From NCBI RefSeq assembly GCF_029637485.1, contig NZ_CP069128.1:2698001-2762000 (forward strand): a stretch of DNA of 64,000 bases, in the 5' to 3' direction. The DNA is from Sphingomonas sp. LHG3406-1 (lineage in GTDB: Bacteria; Pseudomonadota; Alphaproteobacteria; Sphingomonadales; Sphingomonadaceae). Shown here piece after piece: positions 17,809-30,191 of this stretch; the first letter of the stretch is position 1; every line of letters begins with the position of its first letter. The notes below the pieces were generated by a model. That model did not search any database, was not told the DNA's origin, and saw nothing but the letters and a program-made list of their open reading frames with translations. Made by a program: the position numbers and the translations under genes.

Positions 17809-18141
17809 TCAAAGCGCGCTTGCCGGGAGGTAGCCGACCGTCGCTCCCGCATAACCCCAGGCCCAGCCGCCGCGGCGGTCGAGGATCCGGACCTCGAATC
17901 CGGCCGGGAGGTCGGCCAGCTTGACCGAGCCGGGCCGTGGTTCGGCGAGCAGGGTCGCGGCCTCCTTGAGGCTGAGCGGCAGGGGGACGGCGTAGTGGGA
18001 AGCGATCACCCGTCCTGCCAGCGCCACATCGGCGAGGTCCTGGCGATAGGCATGGGTGCGCGGATCGGGATGGTTGGACGGGCCGGCGAGCGGAAAACCG
18101 CCCGGCGGCGTATCAGCGATGCGCGTGGGCGAGCTGGCCAA
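17809..18141 (-). CDS. SH3-domain protein (N-terminal half of NlpC/P60-type architecture)
   Basis: About 110 residues if TTG 18141 is used; GTG 18171 is an alternative and no ATG is close. The segment HAYRQDLADVALAGRVIASH and the C-terminal bacterial SH3 strand pattern (FEVRILDRRGGWAWGYAG, GYLPASAL) resemble the N-terminal region of sphingomonad NlpC/P60 peptidases. The catalytic cysteine/histidine domain is absent: the frame stops at 17809 and mltG starts one base later. So it is either a stand-alone SH3 binding protein or a truncated peptidase. It overlaps the end of the MarR gene by about 29 bases. Confidence 0.6.
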   Translation of the reverse strand: MASSPTRIADTPPGGFPLAGPSNHPDPRTHAYRQDLADVALAGRVIASHYAVPLPLSLKEAATLLAEPRPGSVKLADLPAGFEVRILDRRGGWAWGYAGATVGYLPASAL

Positions 18142-18502
18142 GGGCGGGGCGGCGGTCGGCCTCGCGGTCACCGCCGCTGCCCCGTTCACTGCCCCGGATG
18201 TTGCGTTTGAAGCCTTCAAGGAAATCCGCCCCGCTGCTGGTCCGGACGACGAACACGTTGCGGCGGTCGTCCTGGTCTCGTTCGCGGCGCAGATAGCCGA
18301 GCGCACCCAACGTATTCAAGGCACGGGTCACGACCGGCTTGGAAACGCCAAGCACGCGGGCGAGGCCACGGACGGTATGGGGGCCGGGCGTCAGATAGAC
18401 GATCATCAGAAGAGCCATCTGACGGTTGGTGAGATCCGGTTCACCTGACCGGACATAGCCGACCAGGGCACGCATCCACCCGCTCAGCGAAGCATCGCTC
18501 AT
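18113..18502 (-). CDS. MarR family transcriptional regulator
   Basis: A 129-residue winged-helix protein. The MarR core is visible: LTNRQMALLMIVYLTPGPHT, the recognition helix region VRGLARVLGVSKPVVTRALN and the wing LGYLRRERDQDDRRNVFV with its basic and acidic residues. The C-terminal 25 residues are Gly/Arg rich and low complexity. It overlaps the SH3 gene in another frame, so the two are probably co-translated. Ligand and targets are unknown; autoregulation is usual in the family but no clean palindrome was found upstream. Confidence 0.8.
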   Translation of the reverse strand: MSDASLSGWMRALVGYVRSGEPDLTNRQMALLMIVYLTPGPHTVRGLARVLGVSKPVVTRALNTLGALGYLRRERDQDDRRNVFVVRTSSGADFLEGFKRNIRGSERGSGGDREADRRPALGQLAHAHR

Positions 18503-18599
18503 TGGATTGGAAACTCCTCGCCTGCCTTAGCGTGTCCGGTCAACCGGCGAGGGAGGGAATTGTTGCGCTCCCGTGAAGGGATTGGTTAAAAAACAGTTG

Positions 18600-20006
<1,407 letters not shown>

Positions 20007-20037
20007 CAGCGCGATGTAGCGCAAAAGTGCCCGAGAA

Positions 20038-20820
20038 CTAGTCGCCCGGGCTGGCTGCCGTGCCGGCGAGGAGGCCGCCGTCGATGTGGAATTCGGACCC
20101 GGTGACGTAGGCGCTCTCGTCCGCGGCGAGATAGGCGACCATGGCGGCGACCTCTTGCGGCGTGCCGAAGCGGCGAAGCGGGGTGTCGTCGACCATCGCC
20201 GCCATCTTCGCGTCGCGATCGGGGCCGTTGCCGATCAGCGCTTCCCACATGGGGGTAAGGATGGCGGCGGGGTGGACGCTGTTGCAGCGGATGCGCCAGC
20301 CCTGTTGTGCGCAATAAAGGGCGACCGAGTTGGAATGGTTGCGGATGGCCGCCTTGGACGATGCGTAGGCAGCGGCGCCGGCGATGCCGACCAGGCCCGA
20401 GCGCGAGGAGATGTTGATGATCGAACCGTCGCCCTTCGCCTTCATCGCGCCGATGGCGTAGCGGCAGCCGAGGAAGGTGCCGTCGAGGTTGGTGCGGTGG
20501 ACGGCATGCCATTCGGCGAGGCTGGCGTGCTCGGGATCGTGGGCGGTGGCCGCGCCTTCGAAACCGGTCACGCCAGCGTTGTTGACGAGGACGTCGCAGG
20601 CGGGGTGAAGGCGGGCGAGTTCGGCCCACTGCTCTTCCTCGCGCACGTCGAGAAGGAGGAAGTCGGCGCCGAGCGCTTCGGCGGCGGGAATGCCGGCGTC
20701 TTGGTCGACGTCGGTCATGACCACGCGGGCGCCCTCGTCGCGGAAGCGCTCGACAATGGCGTGCCCGATGCCGCGGGCGCCGCCGGTCACGACGCAGAGC
20801 TTATCCTCGAGCCGCCTCAT
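20038..20820 (-). CDS. Short-chain dehydrogenase/reductase
   Basis: Classical SDR of 260 residues, NAD(P)-dependent. The cofactor motif [15 protein letters not shown] sits near residue 12, with D42-D43 type acidic residues in VVMTDVDQD suggesting NAD. NNAGV, the catalytic Ser in INISSRSG and the Tyr/Lys pair in YASSKAA are present. Its start overlaps the rimO stop by 20 bases. Substrate is not predictable; SDRs of this kind are often annotated as 3-oxoacyl or polyol dehydrogenases. A long upstream extension in the same frame only reads back through rimO. Confidence 0.88.
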   Translation of the reverse strand: MRRLEDKLCVVTGGARGIGHAIVERFRDEGARVVMTDVDQDAGIPAAEALGADFLLLDVREEEQWAELARLHPACDVLVNNAGVTGFEGAATAHDPEHASLAEWHAVHRTNLDGTFLGCRYAIGAMKAKGDGSIINISSRSGLVGIAGAAAYASSKAAIRNHSNSVALYCAQQGWRIRCNSVHPAAILTPMWEALIGNGPDRDAKMAAMVDDTPLRRFGTPQEVAAMVAYLAADESAYVTGSEFHIDGGLLAGTAASPGD

Positions 20821-22186
20821 GCGCTTGCTCCTGAAGAGGAACGCCGAACAGGTCGTGCTCGTCCGCTTCCTCGACCTCGACGCGCACGATGTCGCCCGCC
20901 GCAAGGTAGCCGGCATCACGCAGGTGGACCTCGCCGTCGATCTCGCGCGCGTCGGCCTTGCTCCGGCCGGTCGCGCCGCCGGTCTCCGGGTCCACGGCGT
21001 CGATGATGACGTCGAGGCTGGAGCCGACCTTGGCCGCGAGCTTTTCGGCCGAGATCCGGGCGGTCAGTTCCATCACGCGGGCGTAGCGCTCTTCCTTGAC
21101 CTCTTCCGGCACATGGCCGGGAAGGTCGTTGGCGGGTGCGCCTTCGACCGGCTCGAAGCGGAAGGCGCCGACGCGGTCAAGGCGGGCTTCGGCGAGCCAC
21201 TGGAGGAGATAGTCGAAGTCCTCCTCGGTTTCTCCCGGGAAGCCGACCACGAAGGAGGAGCGGATGGCGATGTCGGGCACGTCTCGGCGCCACTGGACGA
21301 GCCGCTCGAGCACCCGCGCCTCGTTGGCCGGGCGGCGCATGGCCTTCAGCACCTTCGGGGACGCGTGCTGGAAGGGGATGTCGAGGTAAGGGAGGACCAG
21401 ACCCTCGGCCATCAGCGGCATGACCCGGTCGACGTGCGGATAAGGATAGACGTAATGGAGTCGCACCCACGGCCGGTCGCCGTCAGGCGTGCGGAGCTCG
21501 CCGAGCGCGCGGGCGAGGTCGGTCATGTGGGCTCGGACGTCCGAACCCTTCCATGGCCAGGCGGCGTGCTTCAGATCGAGGCCGTAGGCGCTGGTGTCCT
21601 GGCTGATGACCAGCAGTTCCTTGGTCCCCTGCGCCAGCAGCTTCTCGGCTTCGCGGAGGATGGCGTCGGGGCGGCGGCTGACGAGGTCGCCGCGGATCTG
21701 CGGGATGATGCAGAAGGCGCAGCGGTGATTGCAGCCCTCGGAGATTTTCAGGTAGCTGTAGTGCCTGGGCGTCAGCTTGAGGTGCGGTGTCGCCTGCGGC
21801 ACCAGGTCGAGATAGGGCGAGCGCGGCGCAGGCGCGGCGTCATGCACGGCAGCGACGACGTCTTCGTAGGCGTGGGCGCCGGTGATCGCGAGGACGTTGG
21901 GGAAGCGCTCGCGGATGACCTCGGCCTCGCGGCCCATGCAGCCGGTGACGATGACCCGGCCATTTTCGGCGAGGGCCTCGCCGATCGCCTCGAGGCTCTC
22001 TTCCTTGGCCGAATCGAGGAAGCCGCAGGTGTTGACCAGGACCACGTCGGCGCCCTGATAGTCGGCGCTCATCTGATAGCCGTCGGACCGCAGCTGCCCG
22101 AGGATCCGCTCGGAATCCACGAGGTTCTTGGGACAGCCCAAGGAGACCATGCCGACGCGCGGCGGGGTGGGAAGGATGGTGGCCAT
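20801..22186 (-). CDS. rimO: Ribosomal protein S12 methylthiotransferase RimO
   Basis: Radical SAM enzyme that adds a methylthio group to the conserved aspartate of ribosomal protein S12. The 461-residue protein has the N-terminal MTTase domain ([40 protein letters not shown], giving the three auxiliary-cluster cysteines), the radical SAM motif CNHRCAFC and a C-terminal TRAM domain. GCPKNLVD separates RimO from MiaB. It is the first gene of the rimO-SDR-aminopeptidase run. Confidence 0.96.
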   Translation of the reverse strand: MATILPTPPRVGMVSLGCPKNLVDSERILGQLRSDGYQMSADYQGADVVLVNTCGFLDSAKEESLEAIGEALAENGRVIVTGCMGREAEVIRERFPNVLAITGAHAYEDVVAAVHDAAPAPRSPYLDLVPQATPHLKLTPRHYSYLKISEGCNHRCAFCIIPQIRGDLVSRRPDAILREAEKLLAQGTKELLVISQDTSAYGLDLKHAAWPWKGSDVRAHMTDLARALGELRTPDGDRPWVRLHYVYPYPHVDRVMPLMAEGLVLPYLDIPFQHASPKVLKAMRRPANEARVLERLVQWRRDVPDIAIRSSFVVGFPGETEEDFDYLLQWLAEARLDRVGAFRFEPVEGAPANDLPGHVPEEVKEERYARVMELTARISAEKLAAKVGSSLDVIIDAVDPETGGATGRSKADAREIDGEVHLRDAGYLAAGDIVRVEVEEADEHDLFGVPLQEQAHEAARG

Positions 22187-22365
22187 GATGGAAGGCTCGC
22201 GCAGCTAACGGAAAAGTGCGGCGAAAGCTAGGCGGCTGGCGTGTTAACCTTCCTGAACAAGGTCACAAAGGTCACCGGTGGCGGCCTGTCGGGGCGGCGG
22301 CCACTCCTCCTTCCGAGCGCCGACGGAATGAGGCTGCGCCCCTGGTGACGCAATCAGACGGAATC

Positions 22366-22863
22366 CTATTCTGCAAGCGGCTTGCGGATGGTCTCGCTGA
22401 GAACGGCGAGGCGGATCCCGAACTTGCGGGCTTCGAGCCGATTGAGGACGGTGCGGCCGTCCGGCTGGAGGGCAAGCTGCTGGTGGATGCTGAGGCCTGA
22501 AGGCGTGGAGTAGGCGATGTTCGCGCGCGGGCCGATGACATCCATCACGACCATTCCGTCGGCGTCGGTGAGCGTGCCGGTGTAGAAGCCGTCCTTCCGG
22601 TCCTCGATGACCCACACCCGGGTGCGCTCCGGCTTGTCACCCTCCTTGATGCGCTGGACCAGGCGTAGCCCGCCGGGCTGTGGCGTGCCCTGGCTTTCAA
22701 CGGTGATCGGCACGGAGCGGCCGAAAATTGGATCGAGCGTGCCTCGCCCGCTGGTCTCGCCGGTGAAGAAGGCGATGGGGTCGAGTGGGGTAGGGCCGGC
22801 GGGGAGGTCGGCGGCATCGGCACAGGCGGTTAGGAGAAAGAGCGCGAGCGCAACCGACGTCAT
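22366..22863 (-). CDS. DUF3833-like lipoprotein
   Basis: A 165-residue lipoprotein, lipobox LLTAC with C14 when ATG 22863 is used. The mature part matches DUF3833 in outline: PLDPIAFFTGETSGRGTLDPIFGRS, a central beta-rich lipocalin-like region and DADGMVVMDVIGPRANIAYS. The frame stays open to 22938 and would encode VPAKAGT-type residues, but those come from the REPIN-like repeat at 22859-22932; the ATG itself lies at the edge of that repeat. Function unknown; the envelope is its probable place. Confidence 0.75.
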   Translation of the reverse strand: MTSVALALFLLTACADAADLPAGPTPLDPIAFFTGETSGRGTLDPIFGRSVPITVESQGTPQPGGLRLVQRIKEGDKPERTRVWVIEDRKDGFYTGTLTDADGMVVMDVIGPRANIAYSTPSGLSIHQQLALQPDGRTVLNRLEARKFGIRLAVLSETIRKPLAE

Positions 22864-22932
22864 CCGGGCGGGGGCCGGGACTTCGGTAAACCTGCGCGCG
22901 ACGCCTGAGGTCCCGGCCTTCGCCGGGACGAC
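22859..22932. repeat. REPIN-like inverted repeat (PAKAGT type)
   Basis: Two 23-base GC-rich units lie in inverted orientation: 22859-22881, and the reverse complement of 22910-22932; they agree at about 19 of 23 positions. The second contains the perfect hairpin GTCCCGGC-CTTC-GCCGGGAC. The element fills the whole spacer between the acs stop (22935-22937) and the DUF3833 start (22863). Translated on the minus strand it gives the VPAKAGT sequence often seen as a false N-terminal extension. Confidence 0.75.
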
Positions 22933-22934
22933 GG

Positions 22935-24814
<1,880 letters not shown>

Positions 24815-24818
<4 letters not shown>

Positions 24819-25867
24819 TCGGCCGCTTGCTCCATGTCGATGACGAAGCGGTAGCGGACGTCATTCTTGAGCAGGCGGTCGTAGGCCTCGTTCACCTGTT
24901 CGATGCGGATGTGCTCGCAATCGGGGTAGATGTCGTGCTTGGCGCAGAAGTCGAGCATCTCCTGTGTTTCCGGAATGCCGCCGATGGCCGAGCCGCCGAC
25001 CGCGCGATTCCAGAAGATGAGATTGGCACCGACGAAGCCCGGCATCGGAGTCAGTGCGCCGACGATCACCATCCGGCCCGAACGGCCGAGGAGTTGCAGG
25101 TAGCCGTCGATCTCGTGGCTGACGGGAATGGTGTTGAGGATGAAGTCGAAGCGGGTGGCCGCCGCCTTCATCTGTTCGGCGTCGGTCGAGATGATCACGT
25201 CGTGCGCGCCGAGGCGGCGGGCGTCCTCGCCCTTTTCGGGGGTGGTGGTGATCATGGTGACATGCGCGCCCATCGCGGCGGCGAGCTTCACGCCCATGTG
25301 GCCGAGCCCGCCAAGGCCGACGACAGCGACCTTGGTACCTTTGCCGACATCATACTGGCGAAGCGGCGAATAGGTGGTGATTCCAGCGCACAGCAAAGGC
25401 GCGACGCGCTTCACGTCCATGCCTTCCGGCACCTTGCAGACGAAATGGTCGCGGACGACGACATGGTCGGAATAGCCGCCCTTGGTGACCGTGCCGTCGT
25501 GGCGATCCTTGCTGTTGTAGGTCTGGACCGCGCCCTGGCGGCAGAAGATCTCCCAACCTTCGAGACACTGGTCGCATTCCATGCAGCTGTCGACCATGCA
25601 GCCGACCGCGACGGTGTCGCCGACCTTGTGCTTGGTGACGTCCGGGCCGACCGCGGTGACGGTGCCGACGATCTCGTGACCCGGGACAACGGGGTAGCGG
25701 CTTCCGCCCCAGTCGTTGCGGCAGGTGTGGAGGTCGGAGTGGCAGATGCCCGAGTGGGTGATCTGGATCGCGACGTCATTGGCGCGCAGGTCGCGGCGTT
25801 CGAATTCCATCGGGCGGAGCGGCTGGTCGGCGGCGTCCGTGCCCCAGCCCTTGGCGGTGGTCGGCAT
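24815..25867 (-). CDS. Zinc-dependent NAD(P) alcohol dehydrogenase (YahK/CAD type)
   Basis: A 350-residue medium-chain dehydrogenase of the cinnamyl-alcohol/YahK group, which reduces aldehydes with NADPH. The catalytic zinc ligands lie in [15 protein letters not shown] and PGHEIVG, and the structural zinc four-Cys lobe is [20 protein letters not shown]. The cofactor loop is [19 protein letters not shown]. It starts two bases before the CoA lyase stop and overlaps acs by four bases, so it is inside the operon. The substrate aldehyde is unknown. Confidence 0.92.
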
Positions 25868-25869
25868 GT

Positions 25870-26709
25870 TTATTCTCCTGCGCGGGCCAGCGTGCGCTGG
25901 GCCTGGATCAGATGGGGTTTGTCGACCATTCGGCCGTGGACACTCAACACGCCGGCCGACGAATCGGCTGCAAAGGCTTCGACGATCGCGCGCGCATGGG
26001 CGACCTGTTCGGGGGTAGGGGAGAAAGCGGCATTGATCGGGCCGACCTGTGCCGGGTGGATGGCGAGCTTGCCGGTGAAGCCGTCGCGGGCGGCGTCGAG
26101 CGCCTCGTCGATCAGGCCCTGGTCGTCGCGGAAGTCCGCGAACACGCCGTCGACCGGCTGGACCCCGGCGGCGGCGGCTCCGGCGAGGGTGAGGGTGCGG
26201 GCGAGCACATAGGGCGGGGTGTAGCGGCCCGCGCTGTCCTTGTTGGAGGCGGCGCCGAGTGCGGCGGAGAGGTCCTCCGCGCCCCAGCTCATGGCGGCAA
26301 GAGGCGAGGCTTTGACGTCGCGGTAGGAGAGGAGGCCGAACAGGCTGGCTGCGGTCTCGGTGACGATGGCGTGGATCGGGATGCTGCCGGTGCGATGGGC
26401 AAGCTCGGTGATGTCGGCGCCGCTCTCGGCCTTGGGCAGCATGATGCCGTGGATGTCGGCCTTGCCGAGCAGTTCGAGGTCGAGGCGATGCTCGTCGGTG
26501 CGCAGCGGATTGATCCGCACCCACCATTGCGCTCCGCCGGAACGGGCCGGGAGGGCCTTGAGGATGTCGCGGGCGGCCGCCTTGCGGTCGAGGGCGACGC
26601 TGTCCTCGAGGTCGAAGACGAGGGCGTCGGCGTCGCTGTCGAGCGCCTTGGCGATCTTCTTCTCGCTGTCGGCGGGGACGAACAGCCAGGAGCGAGGCTG
26701 GCGGCTCAT
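25870..26709 (-). CDS. HpcH/HpaI family CoA-ester lyase (CitE-like)
   Basis: A 279-residue TIM-barrel lyase of the CitE/malyl-CoA lyase group. RSWLFVPADSEKKIAKAL opens the protein; DALVFDLEDSVALDRKAAAR holds the acidic metal ligand region; VRINPL, MLPKAES and the metal-binding Glu in HAIVTETAAS follow. The C-terminal GFTGKLAIHPAQV is characteristic. Likely reactions are cleavage or formation of malyl-CoA, methylmalyl-CoA or citramalyl-CoA. It overlaps the MaoC gene by four bases, a pairing that fits sequential lyase and hydratase steps on the same CoA ester. Confidence 0.88.
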   Translation of the reverse strand: MSRQPRSWLFVPADSEKKIAKALDSDADALVFDLEDSVALDRKAAARDILKALPARSGGAQWWVRINPLRTDEHRLDLELLGKADIHGIMLPKAESGADITELAHRTGSIPIHAIVTETAASLFGLLSYRDVKASPLAAMSWGAEDLSAALGAASNKDSAGRYTPPYVLARTLTLAGAAAAGVQPVDGVFADFRDDQGLIDEALDAARDGFTGKLAIHPAQVGPINAAFSPTPEQVAHARAIVEAFAADSSAGVLSVHGRMVDKPHLIQAQRTLARAGE

Positions 26710-27158
26710 GCGGCGGCCTTCCGGATGAGGGCGGTGCGCTTCATGGTGCAGACGGTCTCGCCACGCTGGTTGATCGCGCGATGCTCCCAGGTGACGAGGC
26801 CGGCGGTCGGGCGCGACTTGCTTTCGCGCAGGGCGATGCAGCTGCTTTCGAAATGGAGCGTGTCGCCGATGAACACGGGGCTGGGCAGGCGGACCTCGTC
26901 GAAGCCCAGGTTGGCGACCAGCACGCCTTCGGTGGTGTCGGCGACCGAGGCGCCGACGAGCAGGGAGAAGGTGAAGCAGCTGTTGACGAGAATGCGCCCA
27001 AACTCCGTCTCGGCGGCGGCCTCGGCGTCGAGATGGAGCGGCTGCGGATTGTGGGTCAGGGTGGAAATGAGGAGATTATCGGTCTCGGTGACCGTGCGGC
27101 GGAGGGCGTGGGCGACGGACTGGCCGACTTCCCACTCGTCGTAAAAGCGTCCGGGCAT
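26706..27158 (-). CDS. MaoC family hydratase
   Basis: A 150-residue hot-dog fold protein of the MaoC (R-specific enoyl-CoA hydratase) family. THNPQPLHLDAEAAAETEFG is the catalytic hydratase motif with Asn/Asp and His, followed by the central helix SCFTFSLLVGASV. The N-terminal GRFYDEWEVGQ is typical of mesaconyl-CoA hydratase-like members. It lies 21 bases after the TPP enzyme and overlaps the CoA lyase by four bases. Mesaconyl-CoA hydration is a reasonable but unproven guess. Confidence 0.85.
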   Translation of the reverse strand: MPGRFYDEWEVGQSVAHALRRTVTETDNLLISTLTHNPQPLHLDAEAAAETEFGRILVNSCFTFSLLVGASVADTTEGVLVANLGFDEVRLPSPVFIGDTLHFESSCIALRESKSRPTAGLVTWEHRAINQRGETVCTMKRTALIRKAAA

Positions 27159-27179
27159 GGATGAGGCTTAGAACCGGGG

Positions 27180-29480
27180 TCAGCCGATGAGAAGCCCCGC
27201 CATCGCTTCGGTGATCGCTTCGCCGTCCAGGCGATATTCGCCGTAGAGGTCGGGGAGGTTGCCGGTCTGGCCGAAGCGGTCGACCCCGAGCGGAGCGACC
27301 CTGTGGCCGAGGACGGCGCCGAGCCAGGAAAGCGAGGCGGGCGCGGCGTCGCACAGGGTGACCAGGCGGGCAGTCGGCGACAGGCGCGAAAGGAGCGTGG
27401 CGACATGGCTTGCCCTCTGCTCGCCCTTCCACAGGCCCGCGCTTGCCTCGCTCCAGCCGCGGTGGAGGAGGTTGGGGCTGGTGATGCTGAGCAGGCCGAG
27501 GCCGGGGAGGTCGTCGGCAAGCGCATCGAAGGCGGCGAGCGCCTCGGGCATGACCGCGCCCATGGCGACGATGGCGGCTTCGGCGTTCGCGCCGGGTTCG
27601 CGCAGCCAGTAACCGCCGGCGAGCGCGTCGGCCTGCCAGGCATCGGAGGCGCGCGGTTCCTGCGCGACGCTGCGGGTCGACAGGCGGAGGTAGGTGGATT
27701 CGCCGTGTGGATCGTCGATCAGGCGGATGGCCTCGCCCATGAACAGGGCGAGCTCGTCGGCGAAGGCGGGCTCGTAGTGGCGGAGGCCCGGCTGACCGAG
27801 CGCGATCAGCGGCGGGTTGATCGACTGGTGGGCGCCGCCTTCGGGTCCGAGCGTCAGGCCGGAGGGGGTGGCGACCAGCAGGAAGCGGGCGTCCTGGTAG
27901 CAGCCATAGTTGAGGCTATCGAGGCCGCGGGCGATGAATGGATCGTAGAGGGTGCCGATGGGGATCAGGCGGTGGCCGAACAGGTCGCCCGACAGGCCGG
28001 CGGCGGCGAGCATGAGGAAGAGGTTGGATTCGGCAATCCCGAGCTCGACATGCTGGCCCGCATCCCTGGCCGCCCACTTCTGCGCGGATGGGATCTTCGC
28101 CTCGGCGAACACGTCCTTGATGCCGCGGCGGTGGAACAGGCCGCGATTGTTCACGAAGGCGCCGAGGTTGGTGGAGACGGTCACGTCGGGCGAGGTGGTG
28201 AGGATACGGTCGGCGAGCGGGTGGCCGGACTTGGCGAGGTCGAGGAGGATCCGGCCGAAGGCGGCCTGGGTGCTCTGCTCCTCGCCCGAGGGGGCGGGAA
28301 GGGCCGGGATGGCCCATCCGGTGAAGTTGCGCGGCTCCTTCTCGCGGCGGACGCGGGTCGCCTCGATCAGCGCCTCGACGCCGGCGCGGGCATTGCCGCC
28401 AAGGCCGGCGAGCGGGGTCCATTCCTCCCCTTCCGCGATGCCGAGGCTGTCGCGATAGGCGGCGAACTGGGTCGGGTTCATCAGGCCGGCGTGATTGTCC
28501 TTGTGGCCGGCGAAGGGGAGGCCGTAGCCCTTGACGGTCCAGGCGATGAAGACGGTCGGGACATCGTCCTGCGCGGCGGCGAAGGCTTGCGTCAGGCTTT
28601 CCAGGCAGTGGCCGCCAAGGTCGCTCATCAGCGCCGAGAGCTGGTCGTCTTCGACGCCCTTGAGGAAGGAGTCAGCCTTCGTGCCAAGGTCGGCGGCGAT
28701 GCGTGCCCGCCAGGCCGCGCCGCCTTGGTAGAGGAGGGCGCTATGGTCGGCGTTGGGGAGGGCTTCGAGCCAGTCCTTCACCTCGGGGGCCTTGGCGAGC
28801 GCGGCGGCGAGCAGCTTGCCGTGGCGCAGCTCGACCACGCGCCAGCCACAGGTGCGGAAGATGTCGTCGAAGCGCTCGAACATGCGGTCGGCGCTGGTCG
28901 CGTCGAGGCTCTGGCGATTGTAGTCGACAATCCACCAGAGGTTGCGGACGTCATGCTTGTGGCCTTCGATCAGGGCCTCGTAGATGTTGCCCTCGTCGAG
29001 CTCGGCATCACCCATCAGCGCGACGAAGCGGCCGCGCCTGTCGTCAGTGAGGGCGCCGCGGGCGGAGAGCCAGTCCTGGACCAGGCTGGCGAACAGGGTG
29101 ATGGCGACCCCGAGGCCGACCGAACCGGTGGAGAAGTCGACCGGGATCTTGTCCTTGGTGCGGCTCGGATAGCTTTGTGCACCCTTGAAGCCCCGGAACT
29201 GCTCCAGCGTCTCCCGGTCCTGGCTCCCGAGCAGATAATGGATGGCGTGGAGCACGGGGCCGGCGTGGGGCTTCACCGCCACCCGGTCATCGGGGCCGAG
29301 CGCGTCGAAATAGAGGGCGGTCATGATCGCCGACATCGAGGCCGAGCTCGCCTGGTGCCCGCCCACCTTAAGCCCGTCGGCGCTGTCGCGGACATGATTG
29401 GCATGGTGGATGATCCACGAGGCGAGGAAGCGCAGGCGTTCTTCGAGAGCGCGAAGGGCGGGAAGGTCCGGTTGAGCCAT
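27180..29480 (-). CDS. Transketolase-like / homodimeric E1-like TPP enzyme
   Basis: A 766-residue thiamine diphosphate enzyme (ATG 29480) with the transketolase order of domains: TPP-binding N-terminal part, pyrimidine-binding part (VELGIAESNLFLMLAAAGLS) and C-terminal domain. The usual GDG-x(25-30)-N motif reads GDAELDEGN (157-165) and ends at N188 in VDYNRQSLD, closer to the homodimeric pyruvate dehydrogenase AceE pattern than to sugar transketolase. HHANHVRDSADGLKVGGHQASS near residue 25 likewise resembles E1 proteins. Databases often call it transketolase. It begins the operon with MaoC, CoA lyase, ADH and Acs. Substrate is uncertain. Confidence 0.75.
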   Translation of the reverse strand: MAQPDLPALRALEERLRFLASWIIHHANHVRDSADGLKVGGHQASSASMSAIMTALYFDALGPDDRVAVKPHAGPVLHAIHYLLGSQDRETLEQFRGFKGAQSYPSRTKDKIPVDFSTGSVGLGVAITLFASLVQDWLSARGALTDDRRGRFVALMGDAELDEGNIYEALIEGHKHDVRNLWWIVDYNRQSLDATSADRMFERFDDIFRTCGWRVVELRHGKLLAAALAKAPEVKDWLEALPNADHSALLYQGGAAWRARIAADLGTKADSFLKGVEDDQLSALMSDLGGHCLESLTQAFAAAQDDVPTVFIAWTVKGYGLPFAGHKDNHAGLMNPTQFAAYRDSLGIAEGEEWTPLAGLGGNARAGVEALIEATRVRREKEPRNFTGWAIPALPAPSGEEQSTQAAFGRILLDLAKSGHPLADRILTTSPDVTVSTNLGAFVNNRGLFHRRGIKDVFAEAKIPSAQKWAARDAGQHVELGIAESNLFLMLAAAGLSGDLFGHRLIPIGTLYDPFIARGLDSLNYGCYQDARFLLVATPSGLTLGPEGGAHQSINPPLIALGQPGLRHYEPAFADELALFMGEAIRLIDDPHGESTYLRLSTRSVAQEPRASDAWQADALAGGYWLREPGANAEAAIVAMGAVMPEALAAFDALADDLPGLGLLSITSPNLLHRGWSEASAGLWKGEQRASHVATLLSRLSPTARLVTLCDAAPASLSWLGAVLGHRVAPLGVDRFGQTGNLPDLYGEYRLDGEAITEAMAGLLIG

Positions 29481-29579
29481 GGTGTCGCGGCCTAGCGGGC
29501 GGAAGGTGGCGGGGAAAGACGGGAACATGCGGCAGGCCGTGCCGTTCGCGTTCCGTCATCCAGAAGAAGGTGGTCTGCC

Positions 29580-30191
29580 ATGAAGAAGCTATTGATTTTG
29601 CTCGCTGCCGGCGCCTCGCTTGGGGCTTGCGCATCGAACAGCGGCGTCGCCGAGGCGCCGGTCGGGCCGCCGGTCGCCGCGGTGGATCCCAACAGCCCGC
29701 TGTTCCACCCGATGTTCATGAGCATGGCCGGATCGAGCGACCAGTTCGAGATTCAGTCGAGCCAGCTCGCGCTGCAGGCGTCGCAGAACCAGGCGGTGCG
29801 CAGCTATGCCAATCTGATGATCGCCCACCACCAGGCGACCACCGCCAACCTGGTGAGCGCGGCGCAGAGCACCGGCCTGACCCCGCCGCCGCCGGCGCTG
29901 CTGCCGATGCACGCGCAGATGCTGCAGCAGTTGCAGGCGTCCGGCACCGGCGCGGCGTTCGACGCGGCTTACAAGCAGGCACAAATCATGTCGCACCAGG
30001 AGGCACTGAGTCTCCACAGCAATTACGCCAATGGCGGTGACGTTCCGGCGCTTCGCTCGGTTGCGGCGGCCACGGCACCGATCGTTCAGCAGCATCTGCA
30101 GCAGGCGCAGCAGCTCAATGTGCAGCCGATGATGATGGCCCCGCCGCCGCCTCCGGAAAGCAGCAGCAGCCAGGCGGGCGAGCGCGGCTAG
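29580..30191 (+). CDS. DUF4142 lipoprotein
   Basis: A 203-residue lipoprotein: signal MKKLLILLAAGASLGAC with C17 as lipidated residue. The DUF4142 domain (about 45-170) is a ferritin-like helical bundle containing SDQFEIQSSQLALQASQNQA, VRSYANLMIAHHQATTANL and MSHQEALSLHSNYANGGDVP. The last 30 residues are Met/Pro/Ser rich and probably disordered. Function of the family is unknown; it is periplasmic or outer-membrane bound. Its final four bases overlap the convergent HxlR gene. Confidence 0.82.
   Translation: MKKLLILLAAGASLGACASNSGVAEAPVGPPVAAVDPNSPLFHPMFMSMAGSSDQFEIQSSQLALQASQNQAVRSYANLMIAHHQATTANLVSAAQSTGLTPPPPALLPMHAQMLQQLQASGTGAAFDAAYKQAQIMSHQEALSLHSNYANGGDVPALRSVAAATAPIVQQHLQQAQQLNVQPMMMAPPPPPESSSSQAGERG

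Noticed and set aside
27303..29495. 730-codon open frame opposite the TPP enzyme
   Set aside because: Shadow frame, low-complexity Gly/Glu/Val composition, no family features.
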